A stretch of 64,000 bases of DNA from Glebionis coronaria (taxonomy: Eukaryota > Streptophyta > Magnoliopsida > Asterales > Asteraceae). Location of the stretch: positions 21,836,488 through 21,900,487 of the forward strand of contig CM046882.1 in the NCBI GenBank assembly GCA_025667525.1, written 5' to 3'. Under the pieces are notes generated by a model. The model was not told the origin of the DNA. It did not search any database and saw nothing but the letters and a program-made list of their open reading frames with translations. Below, piece by piece: positions 1 through 12,065 of this stretch (position 1 is its first letter; each line of letters begins with the position of its first letter). The position numbers and the translations under genes were made by a program.

Positions 1-1321
1 CGTCTGAGTGCTGATAGAAGTTTGCATATCTTGACAAAGCTCGGTTCTAATATCATTCCCTTAGTGATATCACCTTTCAAGTTGATGATTTGGCTTTGAA
101 GATTGTTAACTAGCTCTCTTTGGGTTCTCATGAAAGTTTCAACATCTTGATTTATGGGTAGAGGTTGGGGGCGGGTGGGTGATATGGAGTAGAAGCTCGA
201 GGTGGGTTTTGAGTGCTTCTATTGTAGTTGTTGGGGTTGTGGTTTTGAGGAGAAAAACCGGGTGAAAGATAGTTGTTAGAACGGTAACTTAGCAAATTCC
301 GATCACCTTGAGGTCGGGCTTGGTAATTTTCCGGTGAATAGTTACCATAAGCCGCATACACGTTTTCCGAATTGCCTTGAGTAGAAGGACAATCGGTGTA
401 TGAATGAGGACCGCCGCAAGTCTCACAAGAAATTGCTACAGCTTTAACATGTTGTTGTTGATTCGTAGCTATGAGCAAGATATTTTTGTTCATTTTGACC
501 ATCATGCGGGTGAATTCGGTCATATCTGGGTTTGCTGAAGTAGAAGAAACATTGACTCTTGGGTTATTCCTTGAAGAAGCTGATGAATCCCAATTTTTGT
601 GATGAGTAGTCATGTTCTCAATAAGCTCTCTACACTCCTCGGGTCTTCTTTTCATAAATGTGCCACCGGCGGCTGCATTAATCGTATCACGATCACGAAA
701 AGTTAAACCATTATGGAAAGTATCAATCAACGTAACGGGGAGCATGTTGTGGTTTGGACATCGATCGATCAAAACATTATATCTTTCCCAAGCATCAAAG
801 AGAGATTCATCGGGTTCTTGCATGAAACCTCTTATTTGATTTCGAAGGCTCGTGACCATGGATGGTGGAAAGTAGCGCGACAAAAATCGTTGAGTCATGT
901 CGTCCCAAGTATGAATGGAATTCTTCGGGAGACGATCAAACCATTTTTTGGCGTGGTGAGATAAAGTATGTGGAAAGAGCTGTAGGTGAAGGACATCCAT
1001 AGTAACACCGGGCAACTTCATGCTTTGAGTAATAGTAATGAATTTGTCGAGGTGCTTGTTGGCATCATCATCAGGCAATCCGCGAAATGGATTAGTTTGC
1101 ACTTGTTGGATCATGTGATGCTTCAACAAAAACTCCGGAGCCGTGATTTGCATCGGCGCAATCGGTCCTCCTCGTCCATACATTGTGGGTTGACAAAGCT
1201 CCTCCATTGTTCTAAGGTCGGGTGGGGGAACATTGTTGTTATTGATGTTGGGGGGTACACCATCCATATCTAAATCTTCACGAGTCTCGGGCTCTGAATA
1301 AGTTGAAGATCTAGTACGCAT
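1..1321 (-). pseudogene. Gag (5' part) of element C, frameshifted and cut by window edge
   Basis: The start at 1321 is chosen because copy B begins with the same MRTRS peptide. An upstream extension to 1387 would only read TA-repeat leader. The product has a retrotransposon gag (capsid) region with the WFDRLP and YFPP motifs, then a short zinc knuckle of form CX2CX3HX4C near residue 295 and an Asn/Pro-rich stretch. The frame is open to 152, where one G is missing from a G run near 165-172 compared with copy B. This shifts the frame, and the rest (151 to 1) continues the homology in another frame. Unlike copy B it has no earlier nonsense codons. Gag would form the cytoplasmic particle that packages element RNA. 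Confidence 0.8.
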
Positions 1322-1590
1322 GCACCTGCAAAAGCAAAAGAAAAAGATGCCACAAAAAATAGAGAATATATATATATATATATACACTTAGAAAAATAAA
1401 ATCTTTTTGGTGCAAAACTTTGAAAAAGAAATGCTTTTTATATGTTTTTTAATGTTTTTGTATTTTTGAATTTTTTTTAATTTTTATGAATTTTTGAAAA
1501 CTTTTGACACGAAAAATAACGCTCACGAATGAACGGATCCCAAAAAGCAACGCGTCTCTCACAGAAAACCGTTAATCTTTACGAAAAGAG

Positions 1591-1605
1591 CCGGCAGCGG
1601 CGCCA
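1591..1605 (-). other. Primer-binding site of element C (tRNA-Asp type)
   Basis: On the minus strand this reads TGGCGCCGCTGCCGG, complementary to the 3' end of plant tRNA-Asp with one difference from the common TGGCGCCGTTGCCGG. It lies just inside the LTR. The TA microsatellite at about 1366-1385 and the leader separate it from gag. Confidence 0.75.
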
Positions 1606-1608
1606 TTT

Positions 1609-3533
1609 TGATTTATTGTTTTTATTATGTTCTTTTTCGATTCAATTCGAATTGGCTAAGGTTGAAAGTGCGAATCAGTCGTCTTTTGGTGAAAAAGAAA
1701 TAGATTGGTCGTTGTTGTAAAATAAAATTGCAAAACTTAAAAGTAAAAGGCAAGGTAAATAAGCTAAAAGTAATTAAAAAGTAAATGGTGCTAAATTAAG
1801 ACTTTGAGAGTAAATTAATTAAAGAACGAGAAATTAAAGCTTGGCGAAAATTAAATAAACGATATTAAAAACAAATATGAAAACGAAACAATTAATAAAA
1901 ATTAAACTAAACGAAGAAATTAACTTTCGACTGAAAAATAAAATTTACTTAATGAAAAAGGAGAGAATAAAATTAAGATGGTACTCTAAAGCTAAACGAG
2001 GCAAAATCTAAAGCGGGTATTAAATAAAAGATAAAACTTGAACTTTACGAAAAAATACTAATTTTAAAATTAGACGAAAAATTTAACTAAAAATACATAA
2101 CTTTCAAAATAAAAATCGGAACAACTTTCATATTAAACTAAACGATTACGGAACAAGTATTAAATAAAAACAAGCAGGCAGGCAAGCTGCTCAAGCAAGT
2201 AGGCACACAGCTCTAAATTGGCGGGGAAAAGAGGAAGTAGGCAACCTAGCATGTCATTCTATAATTGTTTCTTTGTTTCGTTCGGAAAGTGTAGTTGGTT
2301 CGGAATTTTTGGTGGGAATTTGTTGGTTCGGTATTTTTTTGGTGGTTCGGGATTTATGCTTTGTTCGGTATTTTTTTTTTGTTCGGTATTTTTAGTTGGT
2401 TCGGGATATTTGGCTTGGTTCGGGAAAAATGGCTCGTTCGTGAAAAATGACCTGGTTCGGTAAAAATGCTACTCGTTCAGAAAAATCAACTGGTTCGGTA
2501 AAATAAACTTGACTCGGAAAAATTGTTGGTTCGGGAAAAACTAGGAAAAACTAAACAGTTACGAAAACAGGGGAAACAAAGACACGAATTTAACCAAAAT
2601 CAACCATAATCAATTTAAAAATTAAACTAAACTAACAACTAATAATCAACTAACAACAATCAATCAAACCAAATCAATAAAACTAACAATAAAAGCTAAA
2701 CTAATCAAAACCCACTTAATAAATCAACCAAAAATAATAAAACTAAAAACAATAAATCACTAATTAAGATCTACCAAGCATTAAAACATCTAAATCAACA
2801 AACTTTATGAAATCAAAAGCAATAAAACTATAAAACCCACTAGATTAATCAAACTTAAATCAAACAAATCAACAAACCAAACACTAAATTAAACCAAACA
2901 AGAAAGGAAGGAATAGATTAAAAGTAAAGATCCAACAATTAAAAATAAAGATTAAAGACTTACAAATTTAAGGTGCAAGACATGAAATTAAATTGACAAG
3001 AAATTAAATGACATGAAAATGAAAAAGGTGGAAGACTAGTTTGTCAAATTAGCCAACAACATAAAAATGAAAACTAATCCTCTATTTATAGGGAAAGAGG
3101 GGAGGAAGGTTTCTAGGAAGCTTCCTTCTTTCTTTCTTTCTCTTTTAGTCCTTAGTATTCTAAACTCATCGACTTTTTCGACTTTTGTCTTGGGATTAAT
3201 TAAACTCGTCTTGTAATTTCTTCATAAATTAGACTTGAGTTCTTTGGCTTTATTAAACTTCCGTCTTTAGACTTTTTCTTCGATAAATCTCCAGAATAGG
3301 CCTTGGACTTCCGTTCTTTTTGCACTCTTGATCTATGGACTTCGTCTTTTGTCTTTTTCTTCGATAAAAGCCCGTGAAAGCCCGTGTTTTCTTCCTTTTT
3401 CATCTTTTGGTCCTAAAACACAACAAAAACACAAACCACGCATAATTCTGACATTTACGACATAAAATACACGTTAAGGTCTCGTTTTAATTGTAATTAT
3501 GTGGTAAAAGGATGGGTGTTTTCACACCTATCA
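1609..3533 (-). repeat. Shared middle LTR of elements B and C
   Basis: This is about 1.9 kb, starting on the minus strand with TGATAGGTGTG at 3533 and ending next to the PBS. It is nearly identical to 8901-10841. The inner end is uncertain by about 10 bases (TG at 1609 or 1617). The part at about 2275-2540 is a degenerate repeat of TTGGTTCGG followed by A or T runs. The part at 2560-2930 is made of short AATCAA/AACTAA-rich stretches. Open frames here (1529-1720, 2218-2463, 3200-3403) match no protein and are not called. Confidence 0.75.
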
Positions 3534-5417
3534 AAACCCCTACACTTGACCATTGCAATGACCTCATGCAATGCTTAGTGACAAAGCAAGATTTATATTC
3601 TCCATCATAATCAACCTACCTTGGCCTTTATTAAACAATAGAAACTAAGGAAAATTTAAAAGATAGAAAATAACAAAATGATAGAAGGAAGAAAGTTGTA
3701 AAGAAATCTAAGACTTACATTAGGGATTTGGTGTCATGAATGTATATCATCCTCAAGTTTCACGTTCCCCATGCCAAGCTTAAAAACAAGATCATTGTTA
3801 GTACAAGTTAGCACAACTAACACTGACTCATGCGGTTTAATTAATCACTTAGACTCCCTTATTCCTACGGGTACCTCTTATATTTTATTGATGTCTTGAA
3901 TGATCACGAGGATGCATTGTTGACTTATTTCGATAGTTTAGTAAGGTTGAAAATAAAGTAGGACGATCTAATCCATAGTTAGCTAAAGGACAAAATCTTT
4001 TAAAACTGCTTCTCGAAACCTCATAAAGTTCATATCTTGGCATAACTCGCTTAACGATTTGAGACCTTTCTCGGACCGATATTTGGCATTTACTTCATAC
4101 TTCAAATCTTGAGAAGACGATCTTGAAATTATGGTATTCTCTTCGTCTATAGTGTATATCTTCACATGGGGTAGTTGAGATATTTTCTTCAAATGTTGAC
4201 CACGACTTCTTCATTATTTCTTCAATCCTTATTTGGGATTTTGATATACAACGATCCGCCTCCTTTTCGGACTTGGATCTATTTATCCTCGTACCTTCTT
4301 AGGGTCTTTTCGTATAGATTTCTCCATGATCTTTATGGGTGTAATTGCTTTTCGTCGTGTGTCTTGATCCTTCATATTGATTTTGGAATAATGCTTTTCA
4401 CATCATCTTGGATCTTTAGCAACAAAATAGAATCCTCATGCCTTGTTAGGGCCTTTTTGGACTCGCCAATCTTCGCGTCCCGTTTCAGTAAGTTACGCCT
4501 TGGCTATGAACTCTAATTAATACCGAGCAACTTTTAAACGATCTTGGGCTAGAAGCTAAGTAATTTTTCAGACCGTACGACCTTACTTATTGCATTTATT
4601 TATTTACAAGCGATGGGAGAAAAAGATCAAAATTAACTCACATAAGTTAATGAAAGAATACCAAACTTATAACTAACTCTATCATTTCTCGTTCTCCACA
4701 ATTTAAAATCTGAAGGAATGAGACTCGTGGATGCTTAGCCTAATAAACGAATTAAGGTCTACATGGTTAAGGATACTATCTAGAGTAAACTTGGATAAGT
4801 AAACTCGGGTTGAGTCAAAATATTCACGACGGGCCTAATATATCTAAGATATCTAAACTTGCTAAAACCATTTTATTGAACAATAAGAGAAAATAACAAA
4901 AATAAAGGAAACTACAACTAGGCCAAAATAGATTAAAAATTTTGAAAAATGTCGAAAAACCGAATTTCCGGTTAAAATGAGGTCAAATTCATGGAAAAGT
5001 CCACTTAACTTCGATAGAAGTCCCCCTACACTTGATATAAACATTGTCCTCAATGTTTAAGCATGTGGGAGTAAACTCCCCTACACTTAGGACATTGTGC
5101 ACGTTATTTAAATCTTGCTAAGGGAAAGACAACTAACGAGATTCCTATTTTAATATTGGAAAATATAAAATAGTGAATCAAAAAGAGTTTAGGATAGAAC
5201 CGGGAAGACGGGAACACGGAATCACGGGTCGTCAAAAATCATCAAGAGTGGATCGTTGAACGCTCGAATCCCTGAGTATGAGAAGAGAGAAAATAGCAAA
5301 CACCAACGGGTCTCCCCTACACTTAGGATAGAAATAGTTAAAGGATAGATACTTGGGTTGCCTCCCAAGAAGCGCTTGATTTTTGTTCACCGAGTCGTGA
5401 GCCTGACTCGACCTTGA
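3534..5417 (-). other. 3' untranslated region of element B with repeated polypurine-like tracts
   Basis: There is no coding sequence here. It is homologous to 35231-37137 of element A (for example the ACGAGAAATGATAGAGTTA stretch), so the 3' layout of the two elements is conserved. The terminal polypurine tract, GTGTAGGGG on the minus strand, is at about 3534-3549 beside the LTR. Similar tracts (CTAAGTGTAGGGGAG and variants) recur at 5021-5035, 5076-5090 and 5312-5326. A conserved ACATTGAGGACAATGTTTA motif is at about 5041-5059. Confidence 0.65.
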
Positions 5418-8400
5418 TTAGCATAGGAAGAAACTTGAAACACATCCACCGGGATCAAATACATGGTTTTCGTACATCAAATAGCACAAGCTTAAGGCGA
5501 ACAAGGCAAGCCAAAAGAGAATAGGCAAGGTTCCCTTAAGCAAAGATGGAGCACGGTGGTAGCAAGGGTGAAGTGCAAGCATATCTCCATAAGTTCCAAA
5601 GATTTTTCCTTTTATCTCATCAGATGGATACTGAGATGGCTTGAAAAGTGCAATACTGAGATCGAACACCTTTTCCGTTAGGGGAAAATAACACTCAGGC
5701 TCAACAGAATTTGAAGAGGATCCGCTCATAAATCTCACAATCTCATCCGACGAAGGTGGATAGAGAGGTGTCAAAACATAAGAACTGCGGATGTTGGTGT
5801 CGTCTGGTTTCTTCTCCTTTGAAGTGTGTTTCTTCATATCCAAAGTAGGATAAAGACCATAATCATCAAAGTCTAAAGGAGGAGTATCACTCTCATTTGG
5901 GAAGTAAGTGTTGATAAAAGTAGCAAAGTCTTCCTCAAATGAGTAGTCATCCAAAGTAGGATCAAGTGTTGTTGGCGGAGGATCTTCATCATGTGAAGAA
6001 TCACTCGAGAGAGTATCAGCCTCATCAAAATCATCGTAAGTGGGCATGTCTGGATACTCAGAAGTAAAATCATCATAATCAGACCCATCGAAATTAGAAT
6101 CGTCATCATAAGCATCATAGATCGGTGGAGAATCATAAATTGGTGGAGGATCAGAATTGGAGAGAGAATCTTCCACATCATCTTGGAACAGTGGATTATC
6201 ATAGCAAGAATCGAACAGAGGATTGTTGTAGACGACAAAATCATCAAGCACATTAATCATATTCGCTGATTCTCTTCCATTTGATTTGGTTGTGATCTTC
6301 CCCATTTTGAAAACTTGTGCATCATTCCCGGCCCTTAAGATTAACTCACATTCGACAACATCGACTAGAGCTTTTCCGGTTCTCAAGAATGACAGACCAA
6401 GTATTAAAGGAATACGAGGGTCCACTTCATAATCAACAACAACAAAGTCGACCGGAAAAGTGAAGGTGCCAACTTTAATAAACACATCTTCGGCAATACC
6501 AACTGGGTAAGCGAGAGTGTGATTTGCAAGCTCAAGAGTCATCTTTGTTGGTGTAAGGTCGGGTAATGATAACTTTTTCCAAACACTTAAAGGCATCAGA
6601 TTTATACTTTCCCCGAGATCGGCTAAGGCAGTAAATTCTTCGGTTTGGTGAAAAGTACATGGTAGCACAAATCGACCGGGATCTCCAAGTTTCTCCGGAA
6701 GTTCTTTAAGAAGGACGGTAGAACAATTTTCATTCAATCGAGTATTAAAAAACTCGGCCATCTTCTCCTTCTTGCTAAGCAATTCCTTAAACATCTTAAC
6801 AAATTTAGGCATTTGTGCTAGAGCTTCAACAAAGCTAAAAGTGATGGTCATTTCTGAAACTTTCTTAAAATAGTTTGACTCTTGAATGTCATCCTTGGTT
6901 TGCAGTTTGGCCTTGTCTAAGCGAGATGGATAAGGAATATTGGGTTTATAAGTGGAAGGTGTAGGTGTAGCAGGTAAAGGTTGAGATGTTGAGGGTTTAG
7001 AGGTGGAAGGTGGGGTTGGTGAAGGGTTCTTCATGGATAATTCTTCATGACGAGGCGGAGACGGTAATGGTGAACTAATACTAGGTGTGGGAGTAATAGG
7101 GATAAATGGTGGTGGAGGAGGTTTAGATGGTGTAACTGGGCGTGGGATAGATGGTCCTACTAAAGTTGTTCCACTACGGGTAGTAATAGCACTTACATTC
7201 GCTCTCGGGTTGGTAACAGTGTTTGAAGGTAGAGAGCCCGAAGTAGATGGTTGATTACCTTGAAAGAAACTAGCCATCATGTTCTTCAAATCATTCGTCT
7301 GAGTACTAATAGAAGTTTTCATATCTTGACGAATCTCGGTTCTAATATCATTCCCTTGTTTAGTGATATCACCTTTCAAGTTGATGATTTGGCTTTGAAG
7401 ATTGTTAACTAGCTCTCTTTGGGTTCTCATGAAAGTTTCAACATCTTGATTTACGGGTAGAGGTTGGGGGGCGGGTGGGTGATATGGAGTAGAAGCTCGA
7501 GGTGGGTTTTGAGTGCTTCTATTGTAGTTGTTTTGGCTGTGGTTTTGAGGAGAAAAACCGGGTGAAAGATAGTTGTTAGAACGGTAACTTAGCAAATTTC
7601 GATCACCTTGAGGTCGGGCTTGGTAATTTTCTGGTGAATAGTTACCATAAGCCGCATACAAGTTTTCCGAATTGCCTTGAGTAGAAGGACAATCGGTTTA
7701 AGAATGAGGACCGCCGCAAGTCTCACAAGAAATTTCTACAACTTTAACTTGTTGTTGTTGATTCGTAGTTATGAGCAAGATATTTTTGTTCATTTCGGCC
7801 ATCATGCGGGTGAATTCGGTCATATCTGGGTTTGCTGAAGTAGAAGAAACATTGACTCTCGGGTTATTCCTTGAAGAAGCGGATGAATCCCAATTTTTGT
7901 GATGAGTAGTCATGTTCTCAATAAGCTCTCTACACTCCTCGGGTCTTCTTTTCATAAATGTGCCACCGGCGGCTGCATTAATCGTATCACGATCACGAAA
8001 AGTTAAACCATTGGAGAAAGTATCAATCAACGTAACGGGGAGCATGTTGTGGTTTGGACCTCGATCGATCAAAACATTCTATCTTTCCCAAGCATCAAAG
8101 AGAGATTCATCGGGTTCTTGCATGAAACCGTTGATTTGATTTCGAAGGATCGTGACCATGGATGGTGGAAAGTAACGTGACAAAAATCGTTGAATCATGT
8201 CGTCCCAAGTATGAATGGAATTCTTCAGGAGACGATCAAACTATTTTTCGGCGTGGTGAGATAAAGTATGTGGAAAGAGCTGTAGGCGAGGGACATCCAT
8301 AGTAACACCGGGCAACTTCATGCTTTGAGTAATAGTAATGAATTTGTCGAGGTGCTTGTTGGCATCATCATCAGGCAATCCACGAAATGGATTAGTTTGC

Positions 8401-8621
8401 ACTTGTTGGATCATGTGATGCTTCAACGAAAACTCCGGAGCCGTGATTTGCATCGGCGCAATCGGTCCTCCTCGTCCATACATTGTGGGTTGACAAAGCT
8501 CCTCCATTGTTCTAAGGTCGGGTGGGGGAACATTGTTGTTATTGATGTTGGGGGGTACACCAGCCATATCTAAATCTTCACGAGTCTCGGGCTCTGAATA
8601 AGTTGAAGATCTAGTACGCAT
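5418..8621 (-). pseudogene. Gag-protease ORF of element B with three nonsense codons
   Basis: This is one reading frame of 1067 residues from ATG at 8621, broken by three in-frame stops at about 8241, 8073 and 7698. Each is a single-base change relative to copy C (Trp, Tyr and Tyr codons). Order: capsid-type gag; zinc knuckle CX2CX3HX4C near residue 300; Pro/Ser/Thr-rich linker; retropepsin-like domain with DLGES near residue 668 and ILG later; a very acidic region rich in Asp, Tyr and Pro (about 6260-5900); and a hydrophobic C-terminal stretch (LPILFWLALFALSLC) followed by FDPG. Protease would cut Gag. No polymerase domains follow. DLGES in place of DLGAS is a change at a usually small residue beside the catalytic Asp. 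The domain order matches element A. Confidence 0.8.
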
Positions 8622-8882
8622 GCACCTTCAAAAACAAAAGAAAAAGATGCCACAAAAAATAGATAATATATATATACACTTAGAAAAATAAAATCTTTTT
8701 GGTGCAAAACTTTGATAAAGAAATGCTTTTTATATGTTTTTTAATGTTTTTGTATTTTTGAATTTTTTTTAATTTTTAAGAATTTTTGAAAATTTTTGAC
8801 ACGAAAAATAACACTCACGAATGAACGGATCCCAAAAAGCAACGCGTCTCTCACAGAAAACCGTTAATCTTTACGAAAAGAG

Positions 8883-8897
8883 CCGGCAGCGACGCCA
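8883..8897 (-). other. Primer-binding site of element B with one substitution
   Basis: This reads TGGCGTCGCTGCCGG on the minus strand. It equals the copy C site except for one C-to-T change in the normally invariant GGCGCC core. Confidence 0.7.
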
Positions 8898-8900
8898 TTT

Positions 8901-10841
8901 TGATTTATTGTTTTTATTAGGTTCTTTTTTGATTCAATTCGAATTGACTAAGGTTGAAAGTGCGACTCAGTCGTCTTTTGGTGAAAAAGAAATAGATTGG
9001 TCGTTGTTGTAAAATAAAATTGCAAAACTTAAAAGTAAAAGGCAAGGTAAATAAGCTAAAAGTAATTAAAAAGTAAATGGTGCTAAATTAAGACTTTGAG
9101 AGTAAATTAATTAAAAAACGAGAAATTAAAGCTTGACGAAAATTAAATAAACGACATTAAAAACAAATATGAAAACGAAACAATTAATAAAAATAAAACT
9201 AAACGAAGAAATTAACTTTCGACTGAAAAATAAAATTTACTTAATGAAAAAGGAGATAATAAAACTAAGATGGTACTCTAAAGCTGAACGAGGCAAAACC
9301 TAAAGCGGGTACTAAATAAAAGATAAAACTTGAACTTTACGAAAAAATACTAATTTTAAAATTAGACGAAAAATTTAACTAAAAATACGTAACTTTCAAA
9401 ATAAAAATCGGAACAACTTTCAGATTAAACTAAACGATTACGGAACAAGTATTAAATAAAAACAAGCAGGCAGGCAAGCTGCTCAAGCAAGTAGGCACAC
9501 AGCTTTAAATTGGCGGGAAAAGGGGAAGTAGGCAACCTAGCATGTCATTCTATAATTGTTTGTTCGGAATCTTTGTTTCGTTCGGAATGTGTAGTTGGTT
9601 CGGAATTTTTGGTGGGAATTTGTTGGTTCGGTATTTTTTGGTGGTTTGGGATTTATGCTTTGTTCGGTATTTTTTTTTGTTCGGTATTTTTAGTTGGTTC
9701 TGGATATTTGGCTTGGTTCGGGAAAAATGGCTCGTTCGGGAAAAATTACCTGGTTCGGTAAAAATGCTACTCGTTCAGAAAAATCAACTGGTTCGATAAA
9801 ATAAACTTGACTCGGAAAATTGTTGGTTCGGGAAAAACTGTGAAATACTAAACAGTTACGAAAATAGGGGAAACAAAGACACGAATTTAAGCAAAATCAA
9901 CCATAATCAATTTAAAAATTAAACTAAACTAACCACTAATAATCAACTAACAACAATCAATCAAACCAAATCAATAAAACTAACAATAAAAGCTAAACTA
10001 ATCAAAACCCACTTAATAAATTAAGACTTAAATCAACCAAAAACAATAAAAGTAAAAACAATAAATCGCTAATTAAGATCTACCAATCATTAAAATATCT
10101 AAATTAACAAACTTTATGAAATCAAAAGTAATAAAACTATAAAACCCACTAGATTAATCAAACTTAAATCAAACAAATCAACAAACCAAACACTAAATTA
10201 AACCAAACAAGAAAGGAAGGATGAGATTAAAAGTAAAGATCCAACAATTAAAAATAAAGATTAAAGACTTACAAATTTAAGGTGCAAGACATGAAATTAA
10301 ATTGACAAGAAATTAAATGACATGAAAATGAAAAAGGTGGAAGACTAGTTTGTCAAATTAGCCAACAACATAAAAATGAAAACTAATCCTCTATTTATAG
10401 GGAATGAGGGGAGGAAGGTTGCTAGGAAGCTTCCTTCTTTCTTTCTTTCTCTTTTAGTCCTTAGTCTTCTAAACTCTTCGACTTTTTCGACTTTTGTCTC
10501 GGGATTAATTAAACTCGTCTTGTAATTTCTTCATAAATAAGACTTGAGTTCTTTGGCTTTATTAAACTTCCGTCTTTAGACTTTTTCTTCGATAAATCTT
10601 CAGAATAGGCCTTGGACTTCCGTTCTTTTTGCACTCTTGATCTCTTGACGTCGTCTTTTGTCTTTTTTTCGATAAAAGCCCGTGAAAGCCTGTGTTTTCT
10701 TCCTTTTTCATCTTTTGGTCCTAAAACACAACAAAAACACAAACCACGCATAATTCTAACATTTACGACATAAAATACACGTTAAGGTCTCGTTTTAATT
10801 GTAATTAAATGGTAAAAGGATGGGTGTTTTCACACCTATCA
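8901..10841 (-). repeat. 5' LTR of element B
   Basis: This is about 1.94 kb and starts on the minus strand with TGATAGGTGTG at 10841. It differs from the middle LTR by scattered substitutions and short indels (for example extra bases near 9560-9575 and 10021-10030). It contains the same TTGGTTCGG repeat block (9590-9840). The outer flank at 10842 is D gag coding sequence. The frames at 9510-9799 and 10509-10751 are repeat or UTR sequence, not genes. Confidence 0.75.
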
Positions 10842-11628
10842 GAGAGCTTTCATCTGACTTTCTCTTGTTATCCATTTTCCTTTCAGAGTGATTGCGGGCT
10901 CGCTTGTTGATCAGCTCAGTCGCAAATTCCAAAGCACCTTCAACGGTAGTGGGTCGTGAAGCTATCACGCTGTCATGGATGTTGTCAGGGAGTCCGCTGA
11001 CATACTTCTCAATCTTGTCGCTCCTTTGAGGGAACATTCAGGTGCACATCAAGCTTAACTCTTGAAATCTTTGGTTGTACCAAAGGATATCATTGTTCTT
11101 ACACTTTAGATCCCACAACTCTATCTTCAACTTCTTCATTTCTCCTCTAGGACAGTACTTCTCAGTCATCCTCTCTTTAAGGTTGGCCCAAGTGAGTGTA
11201 TAAGTAGTGTCATGTTCAAGGGTAGCGACCACTGAGTTCCACCAGGTAAGGGCGCTCTCAAGTAGTCTGCATGTGGCAAACTTAACTCTGTTCTCGTCAG
11301 CACAACCACTGATGCGGAAAACTGTCTCTAGTCTTTCAAACCACTGCATCAATTCAACAACTCCTTCTTTTCCTCGGTAGTATGAGGGTTTGCACTTTAA
11401 GAAGTAGGGGTAAGAGAAACCCCTATTGGTGTTGTTTCTGCGTGCATTGAGGTTTGGATCATTGTTTGCATTCAGATCAGCTCCTCTGGCTGCCATGGCT
11501 GTTGTGATGCCTTCACTTATCATTTCCTGGAGTTGTGCGACAGTGACATTTTGAGTAGCTTCTGCAAATTCAGCATTATCAGCGTTGGAAGTGGTTGCAT
11601 TATTGGGATTTGATCTCGTAATCACCAT
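10842..11628 (-). pseudogene. Gag of element D, N-terminal part, interrupted by element B
   Basis: ATG at 11628 (MVITRS) is the first Met in frame; the longer frame from 11646 starts with GTG. The product has the gag region typical of tRNA-Met-primed plant gypsy elements, with the motifs FLKCKP, WFERLE, LTWWNS, ERMTEKYCPRGE and IEKYVSGLPD. A TGA at 11038-11040, after LSLMCT, replaces what is usually an Arg codon. The frame then continues to about 10842, where element B begins, so the zinc knuckle and pol are separated from this part. The gene is dead. Confidence 0.8.
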
Positions 11629-12065
11629 TTGTCTATAGTCATACACAAAATGAGATTATTACTTCAAACGTTAGTACAGTTTTTATATTATTTACATGGG
11701 GAAAATTCATGCACTGATTTCATAACAAATTTGGATAACGTGTTAAGATTTCATAACATAATACATTTCATAGCAATTATAATAAAGAAAGTGATTACAT
11801 GCTATTTCCATAAGAAATTTAACATCCATCTAGCATAACAAAATCCGAGTCATAGGCATGTCGAGCCTTGTCCAAGGTAATGATACACACAACCTTTAAA
11901 ACATTACATCCTAAAGTTACATGTCCAAAAGAAAAGGAAAGATAAAGTACAGGATTACATCACCAAAAGCTGAAAAGAAATAAAAGTACAAAAGTCCTAT
12001 ACCATGTTAGCTAGGGTGCAACCCATAGGCTGATCATGATGTACAAGAACCCTAGTACATCTATC
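11629..12065 (-). other. Spacer between pre-gag ORF and gag of element D
   Basis: These 437 AT-rich bases have no supported gene. The plus-strand frame at 11629-11838 shows no protein features and is treated as chance. Confidence 0.5.

Larger units (their letters stand above)
1..10841 (-). mobile_element. Tandem gag-protease elements B and C inserted in gag of D
   Basis: Reading the minus strand, the order is LTR (10841-8901), PBS, gag-protease, 3' untranslated region, LTR (3533-1609), PBS, gag, window edge. The first 3.5 kb is nearly identical to 7300-10841, so the middle LTR serves as 3' LTR of copy B and 5' LTR of copy C. The outer edge at 10841/10842 lies inside the D gag reading frame. 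The other edge and its target duplication are off the window. Both copies have a PBS matching the 3' end of plant tRNA-Asp, as in Athila-type Ty3 elements. No reverse transcriptase, RNase H or integrase is present. Confidence 0.8.

Noticed and set aside
612..1273. Plus-strand frames across the C gag (and 7912-8573 across the B gag)
   Set aside because: They are antisense shadows of the gag coding strand, present because the two copies are near identical.
5873..6253. Leu/Ile/Met-rich frame on the minus strand
   Set aside because: It is an out-of-frame reading of the acidic region of the B gag-protease ORF.
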